Source: a bacterium (GTDB lineage: Bacteria; Armatimonadota; JACIXR01). From it: DNA of 64,000 nt. Shown here one piece after another: positions 26,400 to 35,624 of the stretch. The notes below the pieces were generated by a model. The model ran no database searches. It had not been told where the DNA came from and saw only the letters and a program-made list of their open reading frames with translations. Position 1 is the first letter of the stretch, and every line of letters begins with the position of its first letter. The stretch is from positions 1 through 64,000 of the forward strand of contig JACIXR010000010.1 in the NCBI GenBank assembly GCA_014360495.1, in the 5' to 3' direction. The position numbers were made by a program, and so were the translations under genes.

Positions 26400-27232
26400 A
26401 TGGAATAAAGAAAGTAATAGAAAGCGTAAAGGAAGCAATTGAGAGGTTTTCCCTCCTTGAAAAGGGAGAGAAGTTATTTATCGCGATTTCGGGAGGGAAG
26501 GATAGTTTATCTCTTCTTGATATCCTCTGGAGATTGGGCTACGAGGTTCAGGGTTTTTTCATAGATTTAGGTATAAAAGGGTATAGCAAGCCAAGCAAGG
26601 AAGCTTGCGAGAGATTCTGTGAGGAGCGGGGAATCCCTTTGAGTATCATTGATTTAAGAGATGAACTCGGTATAACGATTGAGGAAGCAAGGAAAAGGAC
26701 GGGAAGGGAGCCCTGCTCGGTCTGTGGGATGGTTAGGAGGTATTTGATGAACACCATCCCCCTTCGACATGGCGTGGAAACAATTGCAACGGGTCACAAT
26801 CTTGACGACGAGGTCAATGTAATATTTTGGAACATAATTCGCTGGGATTTAGATTCCCTCGCTCGCCAATCTCCCGTCCTTCCTCGCTCCCACCATCGTT
26901 TCACGAAGAAGATAAAGCCCCTTTGCTTAACTTATGAAAAGGATGTGGCGAATTACGCCCAAGCTGTGGGGATAAAACCAGTGGAGGAACGATGTCCCCT
27001 TTCAAGAGGGGCTACACTTTTGAAGTTAAAGGAATTTTTGAACGAAATAGAGGAGAAAAACCCTGGGATAAAGAGGAGGTTTTATGAGGGGTTTTTGGCA
27101 AGGAGGGAGAGGTGGGAAAGCAGGGCAAATGTGGAGTTGAGGGAATGCGCCCTCTGCAGTCAGCCAACGACTGGTGAAATCTGCTCTTTCTGTCGTTTAA
27201 AAGAGAGGGTTAAAGAGGGAAAAAGGGGTTAA
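26396..27232 (+). CDS. TtuA/Ctu1-like tRNA thiolation enzyme lacking the N-terminal zinc finger
   Basis: A 278-residue PP-loop ATPase of the TtuA/TtcA family, which thiolates tRNA (2-thioribothymidine at position 54 in thermophiles). SGGKDS is at 32-37. Cys107 and Cys110 (PCSVCG) and Cys200 (ERCPLSRG) are the 4Fe-4S ligands. A C-terminal zinc finger uses Cys251, 254, 263 and 266. The N-terminal CxxC zinc finger of typical TtuA is absent; the chain begins directly with the helix before the P-loop. The start is TTG, overlapping the thi4 stop, with no good RBS, so translation is probably coupled. It meets rpmB head-on with a 4-base overlap. Confidence 0.88.
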   Translation: MNGIKKVIESVKEAIERFSLLEKGEKLFIAISGGKDSLSLLDILWRLGYEVQGFFIDLGIKGYSKPSKEACERFCEERGIPLSIIDLRDELGITIEEARKRTGREPCSVCGMVRRYLMNTIPLRHGVETIATGHNLDDEVNVIFWNIIRWDLDSLARQSPVLPRSHHRFTKKIKPLCLTYEKDVANYAQAVGIKPVEERCPLSRGATLLKLKEFLNEIEEKNPGIKRRFYEGFLARRERWESRANVELRECALCSQPTTGEICSFCRLKERVKEGKRG

Positions 27233-27420
27233 ACAGCTTTTTGGACCTTGCCTGCCTTGAGGCATTTAGAGCAAATATAAACCCTCTTGACTCCCTCATC
27301 GGTCAAGATTCTCATTTTTTGCAGATTGGGCAGGAACTTTCTCTTAATCACTCTATGGGAGTGGCTAATAGACGAGCCGAAAATAGGTCCTTTTCCACAT
27401 ACATAACAGCGTCTGGGCAT
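27229..27420 (-). CDS. rpmB: 50S ribosomal protein L28
   Basis: A 63-residue basic protein beginning MPRRCYVCGKGP, with SHSHRVIKRKFLPNLQK and a C-terminal ICSKCLKAGKV. The two Cys-x2-Cys pairs make it a zinc-binding (C+) L28. Length and motifs fit the family exactly. RBS AAGGAGG lies 8 bases before the ATG. It is monocistronic and convergent with the tRNA thiolase gene (4-base overlap of the coding ends), with no visible terminator between them. Confidence 0.97.
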   Translation of the reverse strand: MPRRCYVCGKGPIFGSSISHSHRVIKRKFLPNLQKMRILTDEGVKRVYICSKCLKAGKVQKAV

Positions 27421-27454
27421 ATTTCCTATCCTCCTTTAAGAAATTTCCTTTTAT

Positions 27455-27483
27455 ATTTTAACCCAAAAGGAAGTAAAAGGCAA
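27455..27483 (-). promoter_or_regulatory. rpmB promoter
   Basis: Minus-strand TTGCCT (27483-27478), 17 bases, TAAAAT (27460-27455). The predicted start is near 27448, giving a leader of about 28 bases with a good RBS. Confidence 0.6.
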
Positions 27484-27678
27484 AAAGAGATGAATATGGG
27501 AGAAAGGCAAGTTTTTAGAGAATTTGAGGTTTTGTAGCAAAATTAGCGAAGGGGTAGAAAAGCAACTCCTTTTTTAATTTTTTATTCCAAATACAGTAAG
27601 GCGCCTTTAGATTTCTTCGTGCGACAAGACCGGATTAAACCAAAAATTATCCTAATCGTAAGCTTCCCGAGAACTTCG

Positions 27679-27707
27679 TTAACATATATTTGAATACGAT
27701 TTAAAAT
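27679..27707 (+). promoter_or_regulatory. Predicted promoter of the restriction-modification remnant, leaderless spacing
   Basis: TTAACA (27679-27684), 17 bases, TAAAAT (27702-27707). Both hexamers match consensus at 5 of 6 positions. The ATG at 27716 is only 8 bases after the -10 box, and no RBS is present. Confidence 0.55.
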
Positions 27708-27715
27708 TTATCAAA

Positions 27716-29042
27716 ATGGATTTTCTCAAAAAGTATATAAATGACATTTTCCAAGTGGCTTCAAGAGGCGATGCAAGAGAGGAAAGCTATTATTCCTCCC
27801 TTGAGGAGCTTCTTCGGGAATATGCCAACATATCGGGCAGAAAGAACATCCAAATCACTACTCTCCCTAAGAAAACCGAGGCCGGAAATCCCGATTTCCG
27901 CATCTGGGATGGCGTCCAGAATATCGTCGGCTATATTGAGGCTAAAAACCCTCAAACGGAAAATCTTGACCTCGTAGAAGCAACCGAGCAATTGCAACGC
28001 TACCTCAGCACCTTCCCAAACCTTATATTGACGAATTTCCTTGAATTCCGCCTCTATAGAAACGGAAAACTAATTGATAAAGTCTCAATTGCACGACCAT
28101 TCCTTATGCTCCACCTTGATGTCGTTCCTCCCATTGAGAATAGAGAGGAATTCATGTCCCTACTTGAGAAGTTCTTCTCTTTCTCCCTACCAGAGGTAAG
28201 GGATTCCCGTGCCTTGGCTCTGGAGCTCGCTAAGAGAACCCGTTTCCTCAAGGACATCGTCCTTCACCAACTAAAAGAGGAGATCAAGGAGGAGAGAGGA
28301 GACCTATATGGCTTCTTCTCTGCCTTCAGGGATTATCTCTTGAAGGGAATCTCGCCCGAGGAATTTGCCGACCTCTACTCCCAAACCGTAACCTACAGTC
28401 TCTTCGCTGCCCGCACAAGGGCAACCAATAGTTTGAATAGAAAGCTCGCCTACGATTTCATTCCCCCGACCATCGGCATTTTAAGGGATTTGTTCCGCTT
28501 CATCTCCCTCGGCGATTTGCCTCCCCAAATGGAATGGATAATAGATGATATTGCAAATGTCTTGGCTGTAACCGATGTTGACAAAATCCTCCACCAATAT
28601 TTCCACGAAGGGAAGGGAGATGACCCTATCGTTCATTTCTACCAGACTTTCCTTGCCCAATATGACCCTGAAACGAGGGAGAGAAGGGGAGTTTATTATA
28701 CCCCCGAGCCAGTTGTCTCTTATATCGTTCGCTCCATAGAGAAAATCCTCGCTCAGGAATTCCGTATGATTGATGGATTCGCAAGCGGGCAGGTAACTGT
28801 TCTGGACCCCGCAGCCGGCACACTCTCCTTTTTGACCTTCGCCGCCAAACGAGCTTTTGAGAGGGTTTACGGATTAGGTGAGCTACCTTTAATAAAACTA
28901 ATAAGGGACCATATCTTGAAGGACTTCCACCTATTTCAGAATGGTATCAGCAATTGAGAAGACGATGGAAGTTCAGAAACAGATAGACGAGCTCTATCCC
29001 GAAGTTGAGGAAGAGCTATTGGAATTTGAAGAGGAGGGATAA
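27716..29042 (+). pseudogene. Type IIG restriction-modification gene with an internal out-of-frame deletion
   Basis: The first 413 codons encode an N-terminal nuclease-like domain with a PD-(D/E)xK pattern (NPDFRIWDG, then GYIEAK), a helical region and the start of an adenine methyltransferase: RRGVYYTPEPVVSYIV and the SAM motif VLDPAAGTLSFL. The frame then ends at 28957 with the unrelated tail HLFQNGISN. In a shifted frame, about 28935-29042 encodes RMVSAIEKTMEVQKQIDEL and ends EEEG, the typical extreme C-terminus of the same enzyme class. The NPPY catalytic motif and target-recognition domain, roughly 500-600 residues, are missing. I read this as an internal deletion, leaving neither methylation nor a specific recognition domain. 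Confidence 0.8.
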
Positions 29043-29045
29043 GGA

Positions 29046-29867
29046 ATGAGGATTTGTGTTTTCAGCAAACATTTCCAGGCTTTGAATTTCAAGGAATTGG
29101 GTAGGGCGCTCAGGAAGCTAAGGATTAATGGAGTGGATTTGACGGTGAGGGAAGGAGGGCATATAGAGCCGGCGGAGGCGAAGGATAAGCTTCCTGAAGC
29201 GGTGGAGGCATTGAGGGAGAACGGCGTTGAAATCACGATGATAACGACAAATATAACGAGCATTGATAGTCCTTATGCAAGGGAGATTCTTGAGACATCC
29301 GCGAAGCTCGGCATAAAGTATTTCAAATTCGGCTATTTCTTCTACAGCGGATTCGGAAATTTGAGGAGAGATATCGCTGAGGCAAAGGCTAAGCTCAAGA
29401 GCCTTGAGCCTCTATGTTTGCAATTGGGGATAAAGGGCGGTTATCATAATCATTCGGGAGACTTTCTCGGTGCCTCCATTCCTCATATTCTTAAGATGAT
29501 AGAGGATTGCGACCCGGAATGGATTGGTGTTTATTACGATATAGGGCATGCGACGATCGAGGGTGGTTATGCGGGATGGAAGATGAATTTGGAGGAGGTT
29601 GCGGATAGATTGTTTATGGTTGCTGCGAAGGATTTGGCTTTCGTTCCTAGGGAGGGAGGGGATTGGAGTTGGAGGGTTGAGGTTGTCCCATTGGGGGAGG
29701 GATTGGTGGATTGGAAAGGATTTATCCGTTGTCTCAAAGCGATTGGTTTCAATGGTCCCTTCTCCATTCACAGCGAATACGATTTGCCAGTTGAAGAGGT
29801 AATAGAGCAGACGAGGAAAGATATTGCTTTTCTCAGGGGGATTTTCGCGAGTATAGAGAAGGGTTGA
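29046..29867 (+). CDS. Sugar phosphate isomerase/epimerase-like TIM-barrel protein
   Basis: A 273-residue cytoplasmic protein of the xylose-isomerase-like TIM barrel superfamily (AP_endonuc_2 fold). GVDLTVREGGH near residue 37, YHNHSGDF near 138, YYDIGHATIEGG near 165 and SIHSEYDLP near 242 carry the His, Asp and Glu metal ligands. Related proteins isomerise or epimerise sugars or inositol derivatives. The ATG is preceded by AAGGA only 4 bases after the stop of the restriction remnant. Function is likely sugar or polyol catabolism with the neighbouring glycan genes; the substrate is unknown. Confidence 0.82.
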   Translation: MRICVFSKHFQALNFKELGRALRKLRINGVDLTVREGGHIEPAEAKDKLPEAVEALRENGVEITMITTNITSIDSPYAREILETSAKLGIKYFKFGYFFYSGFGNLRRDIAEAKAKLKSLEPLCLQLGIKGGYHNHSGDFLGASIPHILKMIEDCDPEWIGVYYDIGHATIEGGYAGWKMNLEEVADRLFMVAAKDLAFVPREGGDWSWRVEVVPLGEGLVDWKGFIRCLKAIGFNGPFSIHSEYDLPVEEVIEQTRKDIAFLRGIFASIEKG

Positions 29868-29882
29868 TTTCAAATTCCTTTC

Positions 29883-29941
29883 TGTCATTGCGCCGAGCGA
29901 ATCCAATGTTTGTTGGTATCTTTATGAGATTGCCTCGCTAG
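29883..29941. repeat. Dispersed TGTCATTGCG-type repeat, copy 1
   Basis: CTGTCATTGCGCCGAGCGAA is followed by GAGATTGCCTCGCTA. It shares the TGTCATTG core with copies at 38234 and 44623; all lie between genes. The copy is degenerate. Confidence 0.4.
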
Positions 29942-30050
29942 CCTAAGGTGAGCTCGAAAGGGCAAAAAACTCCGCATCTCCTTGCTTAATCTCCCAAATT
30001 CTGTTAAAAAAATTTACAACCTTTCTCAAGGAGGCGAAGAAAGATTTAAA

Positions 30051-33000
30051 ATGATTGAAAAAGCCAAATCCTTGCTCCTCTTCCTCATCCTCATTCCTCC
30101 TCTCCTCGCCAATAGCCTGCTTGAACCCTCTTCCTGGAAGCCCATGCCTGAATGGCTTGGCAATCCCGCAAGAGAATTCTCCGTCAGTAAGCTTGAGGAT
30201 GGCTCCTTGGATTTTTTCGTTCGGGAGGCAGGAAAGGGAATGAAATGGAAGAGGAATCTCTATATTGATGTATCTGCAAATCGTTGGCTCATCGTTGATT
30301 ATCTCTGCCTGAATTACAATCCCCAAGTAAGCGATTATATCCTCTGGCTTGACGATGGCTACCCCGATGGTATCCGCTTTCCTCCCGATGAAATCTTCAA
30401 AGCGGATGGTGAATGGCATACAGCTATAATTGACCTATATGATTTCTGTAGAGGTCCCTACATCTATCAAATCGCCCTCCAAACCCAAGCCAAAACGGAG
30501 AACGCTCATCTTTACATCAAAAATATCACATTCACAAATAAACCTCCGAAAGGAGAGATTAAATTGAAAGAAGGAAAATCGGAGAATATAGATATAAAGC
30601 CCGAGCTCTGGCGAGCTCATAGAGATTGGCTAGGCAATCCTGCGAAGGATTATGGTGTCAAGAGGAAAGAGAGAACGCTGTTCTATGTGGGTGAAGTGGG
30701 AAGGGGGATGAAATGGTCATTGAGCCTACCCCAAACCTTCAGGGGATACAAGTGGGTCAGCGTCCGATATAGGGCTAAGAACATCAATCCCCTCAATGAT
30801 TACTTCCTCTATTTGGCAAATGCTCCTGGAGGCAAGGCGCCAGAAGAGCAGTATGCTTTGCTCTTATCCTCCCTTGATGCCGATGGTGAATGGCACACGA
30901 TTTCAGCTCAAGTCAAAATAAGCGAGATAAACACATTGGCTATTCAAGTTCAGGCAGGCTCGGCACCAGCTGAGATCGAGATTGAAGAAATTTCCTTCCA
31001 CACGGAGAAGCCGAGATTCTATCTCAAAGATGTCCTCCCCTATGAGGAAAGAAAGGGAATAGGGAAGGGATTTATTTCCCTCAGACTCCCTGTGGGCGAT
31101 GGGGAGATTGAGGAAATCAAGAGCAGATTTGATTTAGCTGATTGGTTCAAAAGCGATATATTTTCTATCAAAGGAGCGGATTTTCAGCTCTTTAGGAGGG
31201 AAACATTTCCCGTTTCCCGCCAGAAAGGCGAGCTGAGAATTCCCTTAAATTCTTTCTCCAATTGCAAAGAGCTTTATCTCCTTTTAGCCGCCGACTTGCC
31301 CAGATGGGAGGAGCCGAGCTTCGGCGGCGGTGAGATGAAGAAGATAAAACAAATTGAGAGGCTCAAATTGAGGTTGATTTACACTGACGGAGATTGGGAT
31401 GAGGCATTCCCCTTCCGTCTTGGAAGCGGGAAATATGAAGTGATTAAGGGAATAGATGTCTATTCAATCGCCGTTAAGAAGCCGGTTAAGGAGCTGTGGA
31501 TAATAAACGGGATGAACAACGCGACATATTTCCTGCTTGCTCTCAGCGCCTCCACGGAGCCCGGACCCGCGAGCGCTTCCCTCGTCCTCAAATCCCCACC
31601 TTCTGCAAAAGTGAAGGAATCGCTTCCCCCTCGCCATCCATCCTATATTTTAAAGGGCAGTTCTTTGATTTGTGAGATTCGGGAGGGAAGCATCACTTTG
31701 AATCTGGAGAAGGGGTTAATATGGGAAAACATAAGAAACAATTGGTTATTCAAAGAGTTGAAGATTTCCTCAACACCCATCTTCACCCTCAAGCTTGGCG
31801 ATAGGAGTATAAGCTCGGATGAGTTCAGGATAGTTGAGGTTAAAAAAGAGGGGAAGGTAGAGATAAGAGGAGAATATAAAGAAGAAGGAATAGCTCTAAA
31901 ATGTCTTTTGGAAATTGAAAGAAATAAAGAGGGAGAGATTGGATTTTCCCTCAGATTCACAAATTCGGGTGAAGAGACCATCCAGATTTCACCGGATTTC
32001 CCCATTCTCAGAGAAGTTGATTTGGGCGCCTCCCCAACCGATACATATTATTTCTATCCTTGTAAGGGAGGGGCGATTAACAATAAGGATTGGAACTTCC
32101 GCTCTTATTATAGTGGTCAATTTCCCCTTCAGATTATGGGGATTTTCTCCTATGGGAATGGAGGCGGGGTTTATCTTAGGACGGAGGATTTATCGGCGAC
32201 GCCCAGGTGGTTCATCCTTAGGAAGAAGGACTCAAAGGCGGATATGGAGATTGAATATCTTCAGAGCGATTTAGCACCTGGTGAAAGCCTTGTCCTCCCC
32301 AAAACGATAATCGGGTTCAACAGAGGGGATTGGAAGAGCCAGCTGAATGCCTATATTGAATGGAAGGAGAGCTGGTATAAGCCGGCAGTTCCTCGCAAGC
32401 AATGGTTCAGGGAGGTTTTCAATTTCCGCCAGCAATTTCTCTTCTTTGAATTGCCCACTAAGAGCCCAATATTCGACCCCGAGAGAAAAGTCTTCCAGAT
32501 GGGGAAAGCGATTAGTGAGGACGAGAAGCTATTTGGCGGGATTGATTATCTCCACATCTTTGATTGGGCTTGGACGCAGGAGTTCGGTCGGGTTGGCGAT
32601 TACGACCATTGGGAAGGGTTGGGTGGGGTGGAGAACTTCAGAAAGGCGATAGGAGAGGTTCATGAAATGGGGATTCCCGTGGGGCTGTATATTGAGGGAT
32701 ACCTAGTTGACCCCCAATCAAATTTGGGGAAGACCAAGGGCAAGGAATGGCAGATTTTGGATGAGAAGGGAAATCCTATGCCTTTCTTCGCCCCCAGCTA
32801 CAATATGTGTCCTTGCCTTCCCGCCTGGCGGGAATATCTCGCTCAGACCTATGCGAGAGTTAAAAGGGAAACAGGTGCTAAGGGATATTACATAGACGAG
32901 TTCGGCTTTGCTATGGAGGCAAGGCATTGTTGGAACAAATCCCATAATCATTCCATTCCCTGTTCCCCCGTGAGAGGGGAATTACTTACCACTAAGGCAG

Positions 33001-33638
33001 TTAGGGAGGCTTTGGGAGACGATGTGGTTCTCTACACAGAGGAAAGTCCAATTGATGTGACGAGCCAATATCAGGATGGCAGCTTCACCTATGCCATTTC
33101 AACGATAAACGATGAATTATCGCCTCATCATCTAAACCTCTATCGTTTCGTATTTCCCGATTTCAAAACATTTGAGATAATCGTCTGCGACCAACCTTTG
33201 GGCTCAAATGTTGAGGCGGTGAAGAGGATTCTATTCAATGGGGAAGGGATATGGCTTGAGGGAATGAAGGAATGGTTCAGCGAGGAGGTAAGGGATTATA
33301 TAAAGAAGTATCATAGAATTGTGAAGGAGAACTTGGATTGTTTCACTTCCCTCTATCCCGAGCCTCTTGTCCCCACTCTTGTTGAAGGAGTTTTCGCGAA
33401 TAAATTCCCCGAGAAAAAGGATGGTAAGGGGAAGGTGATTTGGACGGTTTACAACACCAATCCCTTCACAGTTGAAGGCGAGATAATGACGGTTGAATAC
33501 GAGAAGGGAGCTCGTTTCTGGGATGTGGGAGAGGGGAAGGAGATAAAGCCAGTGATAAAGGGAGGCAAAGCTTATCTCCATCTCAAACTCCCTCCCAAGG
33601 AGGTTATAGTGATAAAGAAAGAGATTGAGAGCCTCTAA
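30051..33638 (+). CDS. Large secreted glycosidase-like protein (DUF6259-like) with duplicated N-terminal domain
   Basis: A 1195-residue protein with a signal peptide (LLLFLILIPPLLANS). Two related beta-sandwich domains stand first: PEWLGNPAREFSV with DGEWHTAIIDLYD, then RDWLGNPAKDYGV with DGEWHTISAQVKIS. A middle beta-rich region resembles a mutarotase-type N-domain. The C-terminal third looks like an alpha-galactosidase-type TIM barrel (FDWAWTQEFGRVGDYDHW, MGIPVGLYIEGYLVDP, GYYIDEFGFAMEARHCW), as in DUF6259 proteins. Asp and Glu in YIDEFG are candidate catalytic residues. The frame is open back to 29982, but the signal peptide favours ATG 30051; AAGGAGG lies 16 bases upstream, rather far. 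Substrate unknown. Confidence 0.6.
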   Translation: MIEKAKSLLLFLILIPPLLANSLLEPSSWKPMPEWLGNPAREFSVSKLEDGSLDFFVREAGKGMKWKRNLYIDVSANRWLIVDYLCLNYNPQVSDYILWLDDGYPDGIRFPPDEIFKADGEWHTAIIDLYDFCRGPYIYQIALQTQAKTENAHLYIKNITFTNKPPKGEIKLKEGKSENIDIKPELWRAHRDWLGNPAKDYGVKRKERTLFYVGEVGRGMKWSLSLPQTFRGYKWVSVRYRAKNINPLNDYFLYLANAPGGKAPEEQYALLLSSLDADGEWHTISAQVKISEINTLAIQVQAGSAPAEIEIEEISFHTEKPRFYLKDVLPYEERKGIGKGFISLRLPVGDGEIEEIKSRFDLADWFKSDIFSIKGADFQLFRRETFPVSRQKGELRIPLNSFSNCKELYLLLAADLPRWEEPSFGGGEMKKIKQIERLKLRLIYTDGDWDEAFPFRLGSGKYEVIKGIDVYSIAVKKPVKELWIINGMNNATYFLLALSASTEPGPASASLVLKSPPSAKVKESLPPRHPSYILKGSSLICEIREGSITLNLEKGLIWENIRNNWLFKELKISSTPIFTLKLGDRSISSDEFRIVEVKKEGKVEIRGEYKEEGIALKCLLEIERNKEGEIGFSLRFTNSGEETIQISPDFPILREVDLGASPTDTYYFYPCKGGAINNKDWNFRSYYSGQFPLQIMGIFSYGNGGGVYLRTEDLSATPRWFILRKKDSKADMEIEYLQSDLAPGESLVLPKTIIGFNRGDWKSQLNAYIEWKESWYKPAVPRKQWFREVFNFRQQFLFFELPTKSPIFDPERKVFQMGKAISEDEKLFGGIDYLHIFDWAWTQEFGRVGDYDHWEGLGGVENFRKAIGEVHEMGIPVGLYIEGYLVDPQSNLGKTKGKEWQILDEKGNPMPFFAPSYNMCPCLPAWREYLAQTYARVKRETGAKGYYIDEFGFAMEARHCWNKSHNHSIPCSPVRGELLTTKAVREALGDDVVLYTEESPIDVTSQYQDGSFTYAISTINDELSPHHLNLYRFVFPDFKTFEIIVCDQPLGSNVEAVKRILFNGEGIWLEGMKEWFSEEVRDYIKKYHRIVKENLDCFTSLYPEPLVPTLVEGVFANKFPEKKDGKGKVIWTVYNTNPFTVEGEIMTVEYEKGARFWDVGEGKEIKPVIKGGKAYLHLKLPPKEVIVIKKEIESL

Positions 33639-33798
33639 TTAGCTAACTTAATTTTTGGGTATCCCATTACCTTTCCTCCTTTCTAATGAGCGAGGGAGTG
33701 CTATTTTTCTCGTTGCAAATTCCTTAATTGGTTTTTAAGTTCTTAAACAGGATGTATCTCTTGCTAAAATAGAGAAAGAATGAAGGAGGCGATTATGG

Positions 33799-35577
33799 AT
33801 GTTTAAATTTTTCTTAACCGATTATCGTTCCCTTCTTATATCTCTCTCATTTCTTTTCGCTATCTCTTTGGGAGTAAATGGGGATTGTCAAATGCTTAAC
33901 ACAGAGAAAATTCATTTTATCTATCATATGTACGGTCCCTTCCTCTACAAGACTGCTGATGGGGAGACGAGGGTTAATGAGGAAATCTTGTTGAAAATCT
34001 GGAACGCTTTGAGAACCGACAGCAAAACTGTTGATTCCGCCCTCCTCTTGGAAGTCTATGAGATGAAGGATTTTGAGAAGGTTTGGCCACCCTCTAAACT
34101 CGCTCAATACTCTCCAGAACAAACCGCTATGACCAAGGGAAAGGAGAACATCCTGAATCTCATAGATGTTTTTAAGCAGCACCAAATCCCCTTCTGGCTC
34201 GCCGTCTATCCTCCGATGGGACCAGCCATAAATCCCGATACACTTGAGGCTGTTTATAAATCGGCAGGAGAGCTCTGCAGGGGAATAGTCTTCGGTGAAT
34301 CCTACGATGCCGGCACTCTAATCAATCCCCTTTGCTGGTCCACCGCTCTACAATATATAAAGATAACTCAGAAATACAACAAAAAGTTAATGTGGTTTGA
34401 GCACGCTCACGATGGTCCCATTACCTCCTGGCCTTGGCATTATGCCTACGGCAAGGGCTGGTGGGGGATATTGCTTTACAACGACCTCTTCAAGATTTTC
34501 TTCAACGGGGAAACAAAGGGGACAATCGTACCTGGCACGGAATCCAATGACCCGAGGGGTGAGATATACGACTTAATGGCTGTCCTCGGCATCTGGCATA
34601 GTGGGTTGGCGAATGAATGGGGAGCGAGTATACAGAATTGGTTCTGGCACGATTCAGCGAAGATGTGTAAAGAAATAAACAAGCCATGGTGTCAGCAACT
34701 TTTGAAGGAGATGGGCTTAAGGGGCGATGAGAATATGGGAGAGCTATTGAGGGCCATGCCTCCTAATTTGGTATTGAGGTTCATACTCACGAATGCGAGC
34801 CTTGGAGCGAGATACTTCGAGTTTGAGGGCGCGGAGATATTGGTTGATTTACAAGGAGAAGAGATAAAGCCTTCCCGCCAATTCAATGAGGCGATAAAGC
34901 CTTTCATAGAAATGGTGGATAAAGGGATTATCAACATCCCACGCAGGGAGGAACTTCTATCCCTCTCCCCTGTTGCTTTAAAGCTGACGGATAAAGACGC
35001 TTGGTTTATTAGCGAAGATGGAATGTTTATGGGAAGGTGGGAGAAGGGCGATATATTCACTTATCGTGTGGACGATGAGGGGAAATTCTCTGATGAATAT
35101 TTCTTCAAGTTCGCCTATAATCCCAGCCATCCTCTCTGGTATATACCTGCCACTCCCTACGGCATTGTCCCCTTCCTTCCCAAGGATGTTTCAACCTCAA
35201 CCCTTTCCCGTTTCCCCTATCTATTCACGACGAATCTATACGAGGTTTGGGAAGGGAAAGGAACTGATAAGAAAGTTTCGTCAAAAGTCCTCAGGGAACG
35301 ATTAAAGGAGAGAAGGAAACATCTCGTTTTCCAAACGGACAAATTTTTCCTCAGTGCTTTTAAGAGGAATGGCAAATATTATTGCTATGTAATAGACCCT
35401 GATGAAGTTAAAAGGGAGGATAAAGTGGCAAGAATCGTTATAAACAAGCCTTTAGGGAGTGTAAGAGTGGTTGATTTAATGGAGGGTAAAGAGATAAATA
35501 GGGGAGAGTTGAGGGAATTTGAGGTTGATTTGCCCGCCGAGAGGGGATTTTCAATCCTAATGATTGAGCGGATTTAG
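33799..35577 (+). CDS. Secreted protein of unknown family, remotely GH98-like
   Basis: A 592-residue protein with an N-terminal signal (YRSLLISLSFLFAISLGVNG). The central part reads as a TIM barrel: PFWLAVYPPMGPA near 132, GIVFGESYDAG near 163, KLMWFEHAHDG near 196 and VLGIWHSGLANEWGASIQNW near 262. This run recalls the order of motifs in GH98 endo-galactosidases, but similarity is weak. A C-terminal beta domain follows (about 470-592). RBS AAGGAGG precedes the ATG, with an out-of-frame ATG in between. It lies in a three-gene plus-strand cluster of secreted glycan proteins. I do not recognise it with confidence. Confidence 0.5.
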   Translation: MFKFFLTDYRSLLISLSFLFAISLGVNGDCQMLNTEKIHFIYHMYGPFLYKTADGETRVNEEILLKIWNALRTDSKTVDSALLLEVYEMKDFEKVWPPSKLAQYSPEQTAMTKGKENILNLIDVFKQHQIPFWLAVYPPMGPAINPDTLEAVYKSAGELCRGIVFGESYDAGTLINPLCWSTALQYIKITQKYNKKLMWFEHAHDGPITSWPWHYAYGKGWWGILLYNDLFKIFFNGETKGTIVPGTESNDPRGEIYDLMAVLGIWHSGLANEWGASIQNWFWHDSAKMCKEINKPWCQQLLKEMGLRGDENMGELLRAMPPNLVLRFILTNASLGARYFEFEGAEILVDLQGEEIKPSRQFNEAIKPFIEMVDKGIINIPRREELLSLSPVALKLTDKDAWFISEDGMFMGRWEKGDIFTYRVDDEGKFSDEYFFKFAYNPSHPLWYIPATPYGIVPFLPKDVSTSTLSRFPYLFTTNLYEVWEGKGTDKKVSSKVLRERLKERRKHLVFQTDKFFLSAFKRNGKYYCYVIDPDEVKREDKVARIVINKPLGSVRVVDLMEGKEINRGELREFEVDLPAERGFSILMIERI

Positions 35578-35624
35578 AAGAGAAAGGAGGATTTACATTA
35601 AAATTGAAGGAGGTAGTGTTGGCT

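Noticed and set aside
27421-27715. Small gene or structured RNA between rpmB and the restriction remnant
   Set aside because: No coding frame with an RBS and no strong hairpin; only the two promoters are supported.
27716-28957. Intact restriction-modification gene
   Set aside because: It lacks NPPY and target-recognition parts, and its natural C-terminus is found out of frame just downstream.
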